DNA of 64,000 nucleotides, taken from Actinomycetes bacterium (GTDB lineage: Bacteria > Actinomycetota > Acidimicrobiia > Acidimicrobiales > Ilumatobacteraceae). This document shows positions 15,632-25,872 of this stretch, one piece after another (position 1 is the stretch's first letter; every line of letters starts with the position of its first letter). The notes below the pieces were generated by a model. That model was not told the DNA's origin, made no database searches, and saw only the letters and a list, made by a program, of their open reading frames with translations. The DNA lies in the NCBI GenBank assembly GCA_021414085.1, contig JAIOPC010000014.1, forward strand, positions 186,001 to 250,000. Reading direction: 5' to 3'. A program made the translations under genes and the position numbers.

Positions 15632-18259
15632 TTACGAACGATTGAGTACCTCGGCGATCTGGTCTCGTGCGTCGACGCCGAGTTTGATGAATATGCGGTA
15701 GATGTGGTTCTCGACTGTTCGTTCGCCGATCACCAACTGCGTCGCGATTTCTCTGTTCGTCAATCCCAGGGCCACGAGGCGCGCCACCTCGCCCTCGCGC
15801 GGCGAAAGCGGGCCAGCGTCGCGGCCGGCCAACAGTGGCGTGCGCACTGTGCCGCACAGCGCGAGAAGTCGGCCCGCCATACCGTCCAATCGCATGGACT
15901 CCTTGGCCGCTCCGCTCGAGCGCGCCACTCGAGCGCCCACGGCAGCGGCTTCGGCCGCATAGAGCACGGCGCCCAGTGACTCAAACGTTGCAACTGCAGC
16001 TTCCAGGTCGCGAACCGACTTCGACCGGCACGCATGAACGAAGTCGAACCGCGCGGCAGCGAGTCGGGCTCTCGGTCGCGGCCAGTTGTCCAAACCATCC
16101 ATGACATCGAGCAGTTCGAGCCGTGCTGCCTCGTGCCATGCCTCGGCAACATGTGTCCACTGCTCGTGCCTCGTTGCTCGCTCGATGGCCTCGGCGAGAG
16201 CCTTGGCGGCCGTCGCCCGATTGCCGCTGGCCGCAGCCACCCAGGCGCGACCGATATCGAGCAGAACCTCGTTGAGGTGAAAGCCCGACATGTTGTAACC
16301 CTCGAATCGTCGCAACGTTGCGAGCGACTCCTCGTTGCGACCCAACTCGGCTTGAGCGCGCGCTAGTCCGGCCGAGCACCATCCAGCGAAACCTTGTAAC
16401 CCGACCCCGACCCAACCGCGTTCCGCTTCGGCGAGGTAGCGACTTGCCTTCACTATGTCGCCTCGTATCGCGAGCGCCTGCCCACAGAGCATCGCGGCCC
16501 ACGCCCGTACCTGCATGGAGGGTTGCCGAATCGTGCTCGCGTACCCTGCCTCGGCGAACTCGGCTGCAGCCGCGACCTCGCCGCCGTGCAACATCGCAAC
16601 AAGTTGGATCGCGAGATGCAGGTTGGTGTCACCAAGGTGTCCGACCTCGTTGTCGACTCCCGACGCGACCGCAGCCACCGCTGCACCGCACACTTGCATC
16701 GCTTCATCGATGCTGTCGCCGTTGATCCCGGCGTTGCCAACCGCGATTGCGGCTACTAGGCGCACCGACATGTACGGATGGTCGATGAGCGGGCGACATA
16801 GACGCCACGCTTCCGGTAGATCGCCGTCGAGCATGGCGAAGACACCGCGCTGCGCGTCGAGAAAGTCGTGCCACGGCCCAGCGGGGAGGTCGGTCTCGTT
16901 GAGGTAGGCGGTGGCCGCTTGCTGACGCGAAGTCCACCACAATTCCTCGGCGACGCGTAGTCGCATCGCGGCTTGCTCCCACGGCGCGAGCGCGTGGTCG
17001 GCCGCGTCCTTCAATACATCGATTGCTTCGTCGTGGCGCCCGATCTCAGCGAGGCACCACGACGCGAGTAAGGCCGCTTCGATCTGTCCTCCCCGCCGGT
17101 AACCGACCTGCGCCAGCTCGGCCGCAAGGGGGCTGTCACCCATTGCGACTGCGCCACGGGCTGCCGTCAGCAGTTTCTCGGGCGCGATCTCGACCTCGCC
17201 ACGGATGTGCCACATCGCGTCTCGGATGGATTCGGCCGTTGCTGGTGATGGCTCGCCGCCTGCCGCGATGGCGTCCATTGCTAGGGCCAACTTTTGATAG
17301 ATGCGCATGCGCGCGAGCGCACCTAGCCGCGCACGGGTCAGCTCGCGATACAACGGGTGAGTCACGTCGAGTTGCAGCGGCTGCGACCCCTCTGTTGGCA
17401 GCGCTTTCACGACTTGCTTGCGTTCCAAGTGCTCGAGAGTGTCGCCGTCGACAATCTGTTGCACCAGCCTGTGTGGTAACTGGCCGGCGATCGCAAATAG
17501 TTCGAGTGCGCCGCGCTCGTTGGTGCTCAGTGGCGCCAAGCGGGCGAGTACCACCTCCTCAAGTAGCGGTGTTGCCGCCAACTCGCCATCGAAGCTCCAC
17601 AGCCGTTCGAGTCCGCGCAGTGTGCCTGCCGCCAACGAGCCTTCGACGAGTTCGCGCGCGTACATGGGGTTGCCTGCGCAGGCAGTGATCAGCAGTTGAT
17701 GCGATCTGCCGTCCAGCGTGCCGCCGAGCGCATGTTCGACCATGGTGGTGATGTCGTCGTCGGACAGTGGCGGTACGTCGATGGTTGCGACATCGGCTTC
17801 CTGTCGCAGCCGACTGACGGCCGCGGGCAACTCGCTGGTGGTTCTCAGCGTGCCCAGCAATCGCACATGCCCGGTGAGCAGCACTTGTTGCAGCACCGCC
17901 GCGCTGGCGTCGTCGAGCAGATGCATGTCGTCGACGACGAGAAGTGGATCGCCAGCTCCTGCTCTTCCGTCGGCACCGAGCGAACGCAAGACTGCGCCCA
18001 CGATGTCGTCGGTGGACTCGGACGCGATGAGTGCTGCAAAGGGTGCCAACGGCAAGTGGGCTGAAGCCGGGCTGGCTGCAACGCGGTGAACAACGACGCG
18101 CTTCGCGAGCATCCGCGTGGCCACCTCGCCAGCCAGGCGCGTCTTACCCAGGCCGGCCGCGCCAGCGAGAATGATGTGGTGGCCGGAGTTCAGTCGCTCA
18201 AGTGTCTTAACGACGAGCGCCTCGCGACCAACGAACGGCCAATTACGCGATGCTGCCAC
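15632..18259 (-). CDS. LAL-type LuxR family transcriptional regulator with AAA/STAND ATPase
   Basis: 875 aa, the large ATP-binding LuxR (LAL) architecture. The N-terminal NTPase has Walker A GAAGLGKT (about residues 33-40) and Walker B LLVVDDMHLL; a long helical, TPR-like middle follows. A C-terminal LuxR HTH carries LSPREGEVARLVALGLTNREIA and GERTVENHIYRIFIKLGV (about residues 812-870). Such proteins activate nearby genes on sensing a ligand; none is identifiable here. Two matching palindromes just downstream are the best candidate targets. 36 bp separate it from the inositol synthase gene upstream. Confidence 0.93.
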   Translation of the reverse strand: MAASRNWPFVGREALVVKTLERLNSGHHIILAGAAGLGKTRLAGEVATRMLAKRVVVHRVAASPASAHLPLAPFAALIASESTDDIVGAVLRSLGADGRAGAGDPLLVVDDMHLLDDASAAVLQQVLLTGHVRLLGTLRTTSELPAAVSRLRQEADVATIDVPPLSDDDITTMVEHALGGTLDGRSHQLLITACAGNPMYARELVEGSLAAGTLRGLERLWSFDGELAATPLLEEVVLARLAPLSTNERGALELFAIAGQLPHRLVQQIVDGDTLEHLERKQVVKALPTEGSQPLQLDVTHPLYRELTRARLGALARMRIYQKLALAMDAIAAGGEPSPATAESIRDAMWHIRGEVEIAPEKLLTAARGAVAMGDSPLAAELAQVGYRRGGQIEAALLASWCLAEIGRHDEAIDVLKDAADHALAPWEQAAMRLRVAEELWWTSRQQAATAYLNETDLPAGPWHDFLDAQRGVFAMLDGDLPEAWRLCRPLIDHPYMSVRLVAAIAVGNAGINGDSIDEAMQVCGAAVAAVASGVDNEVGHLGDTNLHLAIQLVAMLHGGEVAAAAEFAEAGYASTIRQPSMQVRAWAAMLCGQALAIRGDIVKASRYLAEAERGWVGVGLQGFAGWCSAGLARAQAELGRNEESLATLRRFEGYNMSGFHLNEVLLDIGRAWVAAASGNRATAAKALAEAIERATRHEQWTHVAEAWHEAARLELLDVMDGLDNWPRPRARLAAARFDFVHACRSKSVRDLEAAVATFESLGAVLYAAEAAAVGARVARSSGAAKESMRLDGMAGRLLALCGTVRTPLLAGRDAGPLSPREGEVARLVALGLTNREIATQLVIGERTVENHIYRIFIKLGVDARDQIAEVLNRS

Positions 18260-18295
18260 GGCGCCAGACGCTACGGCATTGACCGCGTGACGTGA

Positions 18296-19624
18296 TCAGA
18301 CTTCGTCGTAGTACTCGCGGCCGAGGTGGGTGATTTGGTCTTCGCCCATCATCCAGCGCAAGGTGTTCTCAAGCTTGCTCTGCTGCACGAACAGGTCGTG
18401 CTCAGCGTGCAGGCCCGGCGCCACCATCGGTGCCTTGTAGTAGAAGCTGAGCCACTCCTGGATTCCGAAGAGGCCGGCGCGCTGCGCGAGATCGCTGAAC
18501 AGCACGAGGTCGAGCGCGAGCGGTGCGGCCAGGATGCTGTCGCGGCAGAGGAAGTCGATCTTCAACTGCATCGGGTAGCCGAGCCAACCGAACAGGTCGA
18601 TGTTGTCCCAGCCCTCTTTGTTGTCGCCGCGCGGCGGGTAGTAGTTGATGCGCACCTTGTGGTACACGTCGCCGTACAGGTCGGGGAAGGTGACGGGGTC
18701 GAGGATGTGCTCGAGCACACCGAGCTTGCTCTCTTCCTTCGTCTTGAAGTTGTCGGGATCATCGAGCACTTCACCGTCGCGGTTACCGAGGATGTTGGTG
18801 CTGTACCAGCCCGAGAGGCCGAGCATGCGCGAGCGCAGCATGGGACCAATGACGGTCTTGATCAGCGTCTGGCCCGTCTTGAAGTCTTTGCCGCTGATGG
18901 GCACCTTGCGCTCGATGGCGAGATCGCGCAGCGCAGGAACATCGACGGTGAGGTTCGGCGCACCGTTTGCGAACGGAACGCCTTCCAGGATCGCGGCGTA
19001 GGCATAGAGCATCGAGGGAGCGATCATCTTGTCGTTGGCGTCGATCGCCTTTTCGAAGGCTTCGATCGTGAGGTGCTGCGGCCCAATCTCGATGAAGATC
19101 TCGGTGCTTGCGGCCCACAGCATGACGACGCGGTCGACTTGCTTCTCTTCCTTGAAGCGGTTGATGTCTTCGCGAATGCGGTTCAGCATGTCGCGCTTGT
19201 TGATCGTGTGCATCGTGTTGTCGGCGTCGATGCGCTTGACGTACTCGCGGTCGAAGGCGGCGGGCATCGGGCGAACGTCGCGCAGCGCCTCGCTGATCGC
19301 TTCGATGTGCTTGCCACCCTCAAGCACGCCGGCACGGGTTGCGGCCACGTAGGCATCGTCCGGGAACGGATCCCAGGCGCCGAACACGATGTCGTCGAGC
19401 GTCGCGATCGGCACGAAGTCCTTGATCAGCGGGCTGCGGTTGTCGGTGCGCTTGCCGAGGCGGATGGTGCCCATCTGGGTGAGGCTGCCGACTGGGAGCG
19501 AAACGCCGCGCTTCACCAGTTCGACACCGGCGATGAGCGTGGATGCCACGGCTCCGAGGCCGACAGTGAGCACGCCAAGGCGGCCATTGGCAGGAGCGAC
19601 GGTGGGCGAAGGCGGTGTAGTCAT
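18296..19624 (-). CDS. inositol-3-phosphate synthase
   Basis: 442 aa. Converts glucose-6-phosphate to 1L-myo-inositol 3-phosphate (NAD-dependent), the entry to phosphatidylinositol and mycothiol. Seen: N-terminal Rossmann GRLGVLTVGLGAVASTLIAGV, the conserved SGKDFKTGQTLIKTVIGPM block, LGLSGWYSTNILGNRDGEVL and KVRINYYPPRGD. The start is ATG 19624, with TAGCCT 7 nt upstream (probably leaderless); a longer in-frame N-terminus to 19714 has no family homology. Divergent from the ilvBNC leader. Confidence 0.96.
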   Translation of the reverse strand: MTTPPSPTVAPANGRLGVLTVGLGAVASTLIAGVELVKRGVSLPVGSLTQMGTIRLGKRTDNRSPLIKDFVPIATLDDIVFGAWDPFPDDAYVAATRAGVLEGGKHIEAISEALRDVRPMPAAFDREYVKRIDADNTMHTINKRDMLNRIREDINRFKEEKQVDRVVMLWAASTEIFIEIGPQHLTIEAFEKAIDANDKMIAPSMLYAYAAILEGVPFANGAPNLTVDVPALRDLAIERKVPISGKDFKTGQTLIKTVIGPMLRSRMLGLSGWYSTNILGNRDGEVLDDPDNFKTKEESKLGVLEHILDPVTFPDLYGDVYHKVRINYYPPRGDNKEGWDNIDLFGWLGYPMQLKIDFLCRDSILAAPLALDLVLFSDLAQRAGLFGIQEWLSFYYKAPMVAPGLHAEHDLFVQQSKLENTLRWMMGEDQITHLGREYYDEV

Positions 19625-19680
19625 GGGTCCGAGGCTATCGGCACCAGTTCTTGGCTCATGTAGCCAGTCGTGAAGTGAGG

Positions 19681-19709
19681 TTGCATCCGGGTGGTGGGAG
19701 TGCCAGACT
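19681..19709 (+). promoter_or_regulatory. promoter of the ilvBNC leader
   Basis: TTGCAT (19681) and CAGACT (19704-19709) are 17 nt apart, and CAGACT ends 7 nt before the ATG of the leader peptide. This predicts a transcript starting at or next to that ATG, as known for the leaderless ilvB leader of Corynebacterium. Confidence 0.55.
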
Positions 19710-19716
19710 GACATCG

Positions 19717-19767
19717 ATGCGTGCCCAAATCACCACCCCTAGCATTCTCGTAGTACTTATCGTGTAG
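19717..19767 (+). CDS. branched-chain amino acid leader peptide of ilvBNC
   Basis: A 16-codon ORF encodes MRAQITTPSILVVLIV, with seven Ile/Leu/Val codons in a row at its end. A GC-rich hairpin starts at its stop codon (19767-19775 with 19786-19794), and an intrinsic terminator follows before ilvB. Ribosome stalling when branched-chain aminoacyl-tRNA is scarce would favour readthrough: classic attenuation, known upstream of ilvB in actinobacteria. Confidence 0.85.
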   Translation: MRAQITTPSILVVLIV

Positions 19768-19794
19768 ACGTACGCCCACATAGCCGCGTGCGTC
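19767..19794 (+). promoter_or_regulatory. attenuator pause hairpin
   Basis: GACGTACGC (19767-19775) pairs with GCGTGCGTC (19786-19794), nine pairs with one G-U and a 10-nt loop. It begins at the last base of the leader stop codon, the usual place for a hairpin that a translating ribosome can mask. Confidence 0.6.
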
Positions 19795-19796
19795 CC

Positions 19797-19827
19797 AGCC
19801 TCCCAATCGGGAGGCTGTTGTGTTTTT
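19797..19827 (+). terminator. ilvBNC attenuator terminator
   Basis: AGCCTCCC (19797-19804) pairs with GGGAGGCT (19809-19816) over an AATC loop, followed by TGTTGTGTTTTT. It is a Rho-independent terminator lying before ilvB, so it acts as an attenuator rather than ending a gene. Confidence 0.85.
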
Positions 19828-19875
19828 CGGGGCAATTTCAGTCGTCAGCAAGTCGTGAGCCAACAAGGAGTAGTC

Positions 19876-21620
19876 ATGAAGATCACCGGGGCCCAGGCCC
19901 TTATCAGAGCGCTGGAGATGGAACGCGTGGAAACCATCTTCGGGCTGCCCGGCGGCTGCATTCTGCCCGCGTACGACCCGTTGCTCGACTCGCCGATTCG
20001 CCACATCCTCGTGCGCCACGAGCAAGGCGCTGGCCACATGGCCGAGGGCTACGCACACGTGACTGGCCGCCCGGGCGTCTGCTTGGTGACGAGCGGGCCG
20101 GCTGCCACCAACATGGTCACACCGTTGATGGACGCGTACATGGACTCGATTCCGATGGTGTGCATCACTGGCCAGGTGCCGACGACCGCGATCGGCACCG
20201 ACGCATTCCAGGAATGCGACACGGTTGGCATCACGCGCAGCACCACCAAGCACAACGAATTGGTGATGACGGCGCAAGACTTGCCGATGGCGGTGCGTCA
20301 GGCCTTTCACATCGCGACCACCGGCCGACCAGGCCCGACGCTGATCGACGTTCCCAAGGACGTGCTGACCAACTCGATGGATTGGTACTGGCCCTCCGAC
20401 GAAGAAGTGATCGACAGCCTCCCCGGTTACCGCCCGACCACCAAGGGCGACCCGGCGCTCATCAAGGAAGCGGCGAAATTGATTCTCGCCAGCGAGCGGC
20501 CAGTGCTCTACGCGGGCGGCGGCATCCTGAAGGCGCGTGCCGCCGAGGCGTTGCGCGAGCTGGCCGAGCTCACCGGCATTCACGTCGTGACCACGTTGAT
20601 GGCGCGCGGCGCGTTCCCCGACGATCATCCGCTGTGTCTTGGCATGCCCGGCATGCATGGCAACGCGACAGCTGTCACCGCCATGCAGCGCAGCGACCTG
20701 TTGGTCGCGCTTGGTGCACGCTTCGACGACCGGATCACCGGCAAGATCCCGGCGTTCGCGCCGGAAGCGAAAGTGATTCATGTCGACATCGACCCTGCCG
20801 AACAAGGCAAGGTGCGTAAGCCCGATGTGCCGATCGTCGGAGACTGCAAACTGGTCATCGAAGAACTGATCAAGGCAATCAAAGACTTGCTGCAGGGTGG
20901 CAGCACCCAAGCCGATATCGGCGCGTGGAAGAGCCGCATCAGCGGGTGGCAAGAGCAGTTCCCGTTGCACTACGAACCGAGCGAGCCCGGCGAAGCGTTG
21001 AAGCCACAGTTCTGCCTTGAGCAGTTGCGCGACAACGCTCCGGAGGGCACGATCCTCGTCAGCGGCGTTGGTCAGCATCAGATGTGGAGCAGCCAGTACT
21101 GGAAGTTCAACGAGCCCTACACGTGGGTGAACTCCGGTGGCCTCGGCACGATGGGCTTCTCCGTGCCCGCCGCGATTGGTGCCAAGGTTGGCCAGCCTGA
21201 TCGCACGGTGTGGGCTGTCGACGGCGACGGCTGTTTCCAGATGACCGCGCAAGAGTTGGTGACAGCCAGCGTCGAGCGCATCCCGATCAAGGTGGCGATT
21301 CTCAATAACAGCTACCTCGGCATGGTTCGTCAGTGGCAGGAGATGTTCTACGAAGAGCGCTACAGCGAGGTGTACCTCTCGCCGGAAGTGCCCGACTTCG
21401 TGAAGTGGGCGGAAGCGATGGGTTGCGTTGGTATTCGTGTGGATAGCCCCGAAGAAGTGCAGCCGGCTATCGACAAGGCGAACAGCGTCGACGATCGCCC
21501 CGTTGTCGTCGACTTCCGAGTCGACGCTCGCGAGAAGGTGTTCCCGATGGTGCCGGCAGGTTTCAGCAACGACGACTTGCTGCTGCCCGGCACCCAGCAA
21601 GCAAACCGCGGAGCGCTGAA

Positions 21621-21624
<4 letters not shown>
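19876..21624 (+). CDS. ilvB: acetolactate synthase large subunit
   Basis: 582 aa. ThDP-dependent condensation of pyruvate with pyruvate or 2-oxobutyrate, the first common step to Val/Ile/Leu. Seen: [14 protein letters not shown], the catalytic Glu in [14 protein letters not shown], a central FAD-type domain ([13 protein letters not shown]), and the ThDP motif [15 protein letters not shown] through [12 protein letters not shown]. The start ATG 19876 has AAGGAG 5 nt upstream; GTG 19855 is in frame but lacks a site. Overlaps ilvN (GTGA). Confidence 0.98.
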
Positions 21625-23175
<1,551 letters not shown>

Positions 23176-23181
23176 CCCACA

Positions 23182-24177
23182 ATGATCGTGCGCGACGACC
23201 TTGCCGAGGCTCACCGCCTCTCGCTCGCGCATGTTGCTGCACCGGGCGCGCGACTGACTGGCGCGCGGCGGGTGCAGATCGCTGAAGTCGCGCGCGATGC
23301 CTACCTTGCGGTCGATCCGTCGCCGCCGTGGGTGCGACCATTCGGAGATCCCATGCTCGATGTCGCCTATCGACTTGCGCGTCACGCGGGCACGATTACC
23401 CAGCAGTGGTACGAGCAGACGATCTCCGACGGGCTGCACCCGCTCGAGTTCGTGGAGGTCGTCGGCGTTGTCATCTCGACAATCGCACCGATCGCATTCG
23501 CTCGCGGTGCAGGCTTGCCGTTGCCGACACTTCCATCGCCAGTCGCTGGCGAATCGACCGGTCGCGAGGCCGCCGAGCTTGCCCCGGCGACGTTGAACTG
23601 GGTGCCGGTCGCCGCTCCCGCGGACCAGGTCGCGTCGGTGGTGCAAGCGCTCAGCTCGTTGCCCGACGAGTGGGGCAACCTGTGGCGGCTCGCCGGCGCG
23701 CAGTACATGAGCGATCGGCAGATGGACGATCCGTTGTGGAACCGCGGCACGCTCAGTCGGCCGCAGATGGAGCTCGTCGCTGGTCGCCTGTCGCGAATAC
23801 GTGAGTGCTTCTTTTGAACGACTTCACACGCGAGCATGCTCAGTTGGAGCAGCACCGAATCTGGAAGCCCGGCCGACATCTCGGTGATAGCCGATGGTGA
23901 GGGCGACGCGGGTGTGCCACATGGTGCCGAGTTGGTCGCGTTTACGGAAGCGGTCGCCGGAGTGGACGACGCTGTGCTGGTCGTTGCGCGTGCGGCATTG
24001 GTTGCCTGTGCCGGCGAGACGTTCATGATCGATGCCGCGGCGGTGGTGGCTAACTTTGAAATGATGACTCGCGTAGCCGACGGAACTGGCGCCCGCTTTG
24101 CCGAGGCAGGGGCGGCGCAGCGTGCCGCAATGGCTGACAAGCTGCATATCAATGACTTCACATCGGCTCGCAAGTGA
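23182..24177 (+). CDS. AhpD-like (carboxymuconolactone decarboxylase fold) candidate selenoprotein, TGA at codon 212
   Basis: Two ORFs in one frame, separated only by TGA 23815-23817, together give 331 residues. Around the TGA the reading is ECFF-U-TTSHASML: Cys209, Sec212 and His216, exactly the CxxCxxxH active site of AhpD (Cys130, Cys133, His137 in M. tuberculosis) with the second Cys replaced by Sec. A SECIS-like hairpin with GU in its loop lies 17 nt after the TGA. The 3' part ends in a GTGA overlap with the esterase gene, supporting translation to the end. The N-terminal half resembles a first, degenerate AhpD-fold repeat. Expected function is thiol-dependent peroxidase or disulfide exchange. 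The alternative is a nonsense pseudogene. Confidence 0.72.
23834..23853 (+). promoter_or_regulatory. SECIS-like hairpin downstream of in-frame TGA
   Basis: GC (23834-23835), a bulged A, then TGCTC (23837-23841) pair with GAGCAGC (23847-23853). The 5-nt loop AGTTG contains the GU dinucleotide found in bacterial SECIS loops. The loop is about 25-29 nt past the TGA, within the bacterial range. A bulge on the 5' side also fits the E. coli fdhF pattern. Confidence 0.6.
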
Positions 24178-25001
24178 AACTTCGCTGCGCTGTCTCGTTA
24201 CTTGCGTTGTTCGCGGTTTCTGTTTCGTGTTCACAGGGGATTGAGAAGATGGCTAAGGAAGGGATAGATCACCCGCGACTCATCACGTATGGCGACGACC
24301 GTTCGCAGTTCGCCGACTTGTACCGGCCACCCGGTGCGACTGCGCCGTTCCCAGTCGTGGTGCTCATTCATGGCGGGTTTTGGCGCGCGCAATACGGGCT
24401 CGATCTCATGCATCCGCTGGCAGAAGACCTTCTCGCGCGCGGCTACGCAGTGTTGAACATCGAATACCGACGCGTCGGAATCGGCGGCGGCTATCCGGAA
24501 ACACTGCTGGATGTCGCCGCGGCGATTGACGCGCTCGCCACAGAGTCAGCGGAACTCGATCTCGACAACGTTGTGATCATCGGTCACTCCGCCGGTGGAC
24601 ATTTGGCGCTGTGGGCGGCTGGCCGGGCAGAGCTCCCAGCAGGCGCTCCGGGCGCTGATCCGGTCGTCGTGCCGCGACTCGCGATCGGGCTCGGCCCAGT
24701 TTTCGATCTTGTTGCAGCCGACGCGGCGACCTTGGGTTCCTTTGCGGTCACTGAGTTCATGGGCGGAACGTCGGGCGAGCTTCCAGACGAATACGCAATC
24801 GCCACTCCGTCGACATCGACGGGCGTGCGCTTGGCTGTGGTGCGTGGTGAACTCGACGACATCGTGCCGGCGCAATTCGCGGTGCCGACCCCCATCGGCG
24901 ATGTCACTGTTGTCGACATCGCCGATGAGGATCACTTCGACCTGATCGATCCCGCGTCGAACTCCTGGGCTGCTGTGATCGAGTTGTTGACCCGAACCTA
25001 G
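24174..25001 (+). CDS. alpha/beta hydrolase lipoprotein (esterase-like)
   Basis: 275 aa. A lipoprotein signal with lipobox-like SVSCS at residues 17-21 precedes a hydrolase fold: oxyanion motif HGGFW, nucleophile elbow GHSAGGH (Ser near 139), and late Asp/His in GELDDIVPAQF and DEDHFDLID. This is the BD-FAE/HSL-like group that hydrolyses esters; substrate unknown. Start GTG 24174 in a GTGA overlap with the AhpD-like gene, implying coupled translation. Probably anchored outside the membrane. Confidence 0.85.
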   Translation: MKLRCAVSLLALFAVSVSCSQGIEKMAKEGIDHPRLITYGDDRSQFADLYRPPGATAPFPVVVLIHGGFWRAQYGLDLMHPLAEDLLARGYAVLNIEYRRVGIGGGYPETLLDVAAAIDALATESAELDLDNVVIIGHSAGGHLALWAAGRAELPAGAPGADPVVVPRLAIGLGPVFDLVAADAATLGSFAVTEFMGGTSGELPDEYAIATPSTSTGVRLAVVRGELDDIVPAQFAVPTPIGDVTVVDIADEDHFDLIDPASNSWAAVIELLTRT

Positions 25002-25011
25002 AACGACAGCG

Positions 25012-25497
25012 CTAGGCGAGTAGTTCGTCGATCTGGCTGAGGGCACTGCGCATGCCTTCTTCCATGCCCATGTCCATCATCTCGCTCATTTGAGCCAGCG
25101 ACGACCACCGCGACGTGATCGTCATGACTGTCCCGCCGGTGCCTCGCTCTGTCAATGACACCACGACCGTCGTTGTCGGCATGTCTGGTTTGTGCACGCC
25201 ATCGCCGTCGGAGAAACCATCGCGAAACTCAAGCGTCTTCGGCGCGTCAATCGAAATGAACTGCCACCATCCCCAGAGGCGTTCGCCTTCCGGACTGGTC
25301 ATGTAGTAGTTGACGTCGCCCCCTGGCTTCAGATCGAAGTCGACGAAGGTTGCCGGATAAGTGGGCGGTCCCCACCAACGCTCCAGCTTGCGCGGGTCTT
25401 CCCACAGCTGCCACACGCGATCGACGGATGCGTCGTACTCGACCGTGACGATCATCGTCAGGTCGTCTTGGTTCTTCTCAATGTTGGCGATAGTCAC
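25012..25497 (-). CDS. SRPBCC/AHSA1 family protein
   Basis: 161 aa. Helix-grip SRPBCC fold of the AHSA1-like type: VEYDASVDRVWQLWEDPRKLERWWGPPTYPATFVDFDLKPGG is diagnostic, with the C-terminal helix GMRSALSQIDELLA. GTG start 25497 overlaps the ArsR stop (GTGA). ArsR plus AHSA1 pairs are very common; the ligand is unknown. Confidence 0.92.
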   Translation of the reverse strand: MTIANIEKNQDDLTMIVTVEYDASVDRVWQLWEDPRKLERWWGPPTYPATFVDFDLKPGGDVNYYMTSPEGERLWGWWQFISIDAPKTLEFRDGFSDGDGVHKPDMPTTTVVVSLTERGTGGTVMTITSRWSSLAQMSEMMDMGMEEGMRSALSQIDELLA

Positions 25498-25853
25498 TTC
25501 TTGGTTCCCTTCCTTGGAGACTTGGGTTCGTTGAGCAGGTCGCCGAATCGGTCGATGCGGCCGCGCCACAGTTCTTCAAAGTGATCAAGCACGCGCGCGG
25601 CTTCGCGAACAGTGGCGATGTTCGCGCGCACGAGTTGCTCGCGCCCGCTGCGTTGCTTGCTGACGATCTCCGCACGTTCGAGCACCGCAACGTGCTTCTG
25701 CACAGCGGCGAAACTCATCGAGTAGCTGGCCGCCAGCGTCGACACCGAGCACTCGCCCTGCAGCACCCGCGTCACGATGTCGCGTCGCGTGCTATCGGCA
25801 AGCGCCTGGAACATCCGGTCGATGTGCTCTTGGTTTCGAGTTTGTACAACCAT
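25494..25853 (-). CDS. ArsR family transcriptional regulator
   Basis: 119 aa winged helix: IDRMFQALADSTRRDIVTRVLQGECSVSTLAASYSMSFAAVQKHVAVLERAEIV is the ArsR/HTH_20 signature. No Cys-rich metal site is seen, so it probably does not sense metal. It is coupled to the AHSA1-like gene. A perfect 8-4-8 palindrome overlaps its start codon, suggesting autorepression. Confidence 0.92.
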   Translation of the reverse strand: MVVQTRNQEHIDRMFQALADSTRRDIVTRVLQGECSVSTLAASYSMSFAAVQKHVAVLERAEIVSKQRSGREQLVRANIATVREAARVLDHFEELWRGRIDRFGDLLNEPKSPRKGTKK

Positions 25854-25863
25854 TCGGTTGTAC
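25844..25863 (-). promoter_or_regulatory. ArsR autoregulatory palindrome over start codon
   Basis: GTACAACCATTCGGTTGTAC is a perfect inverted repeat of 8 bp with a 4-bp spacer. The ArsR ATG (25853-25851) lies within it, so a bound dimer would block transcription or initiation of a nearly leaderless mRNA. Confidence 0.6.
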
Positions 25864-25872
25864 GTTACCAGA

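Noticed and set aside
18326-19663. 445-codon plus-strand ORF opposite inositol-phosphate synthase
   Set aside because: Shadow of a gene with clear family motifs on the minus strand.
19621-21600. 659-codon minus-strand ORF across ilvB
   Set aside because: Antisense shadow; ilvB has all catalytic motifs and a good Shine-Dalgarno.
23836-24177. Independent small gene after the AhpD-like ORF
   Set aside because: It is in the same frame as the upstream ORF, has no ribosome-binding site of its own at 23836, and its first residues complete the AhpD active-site motif; it is treated as the second half of one gene.
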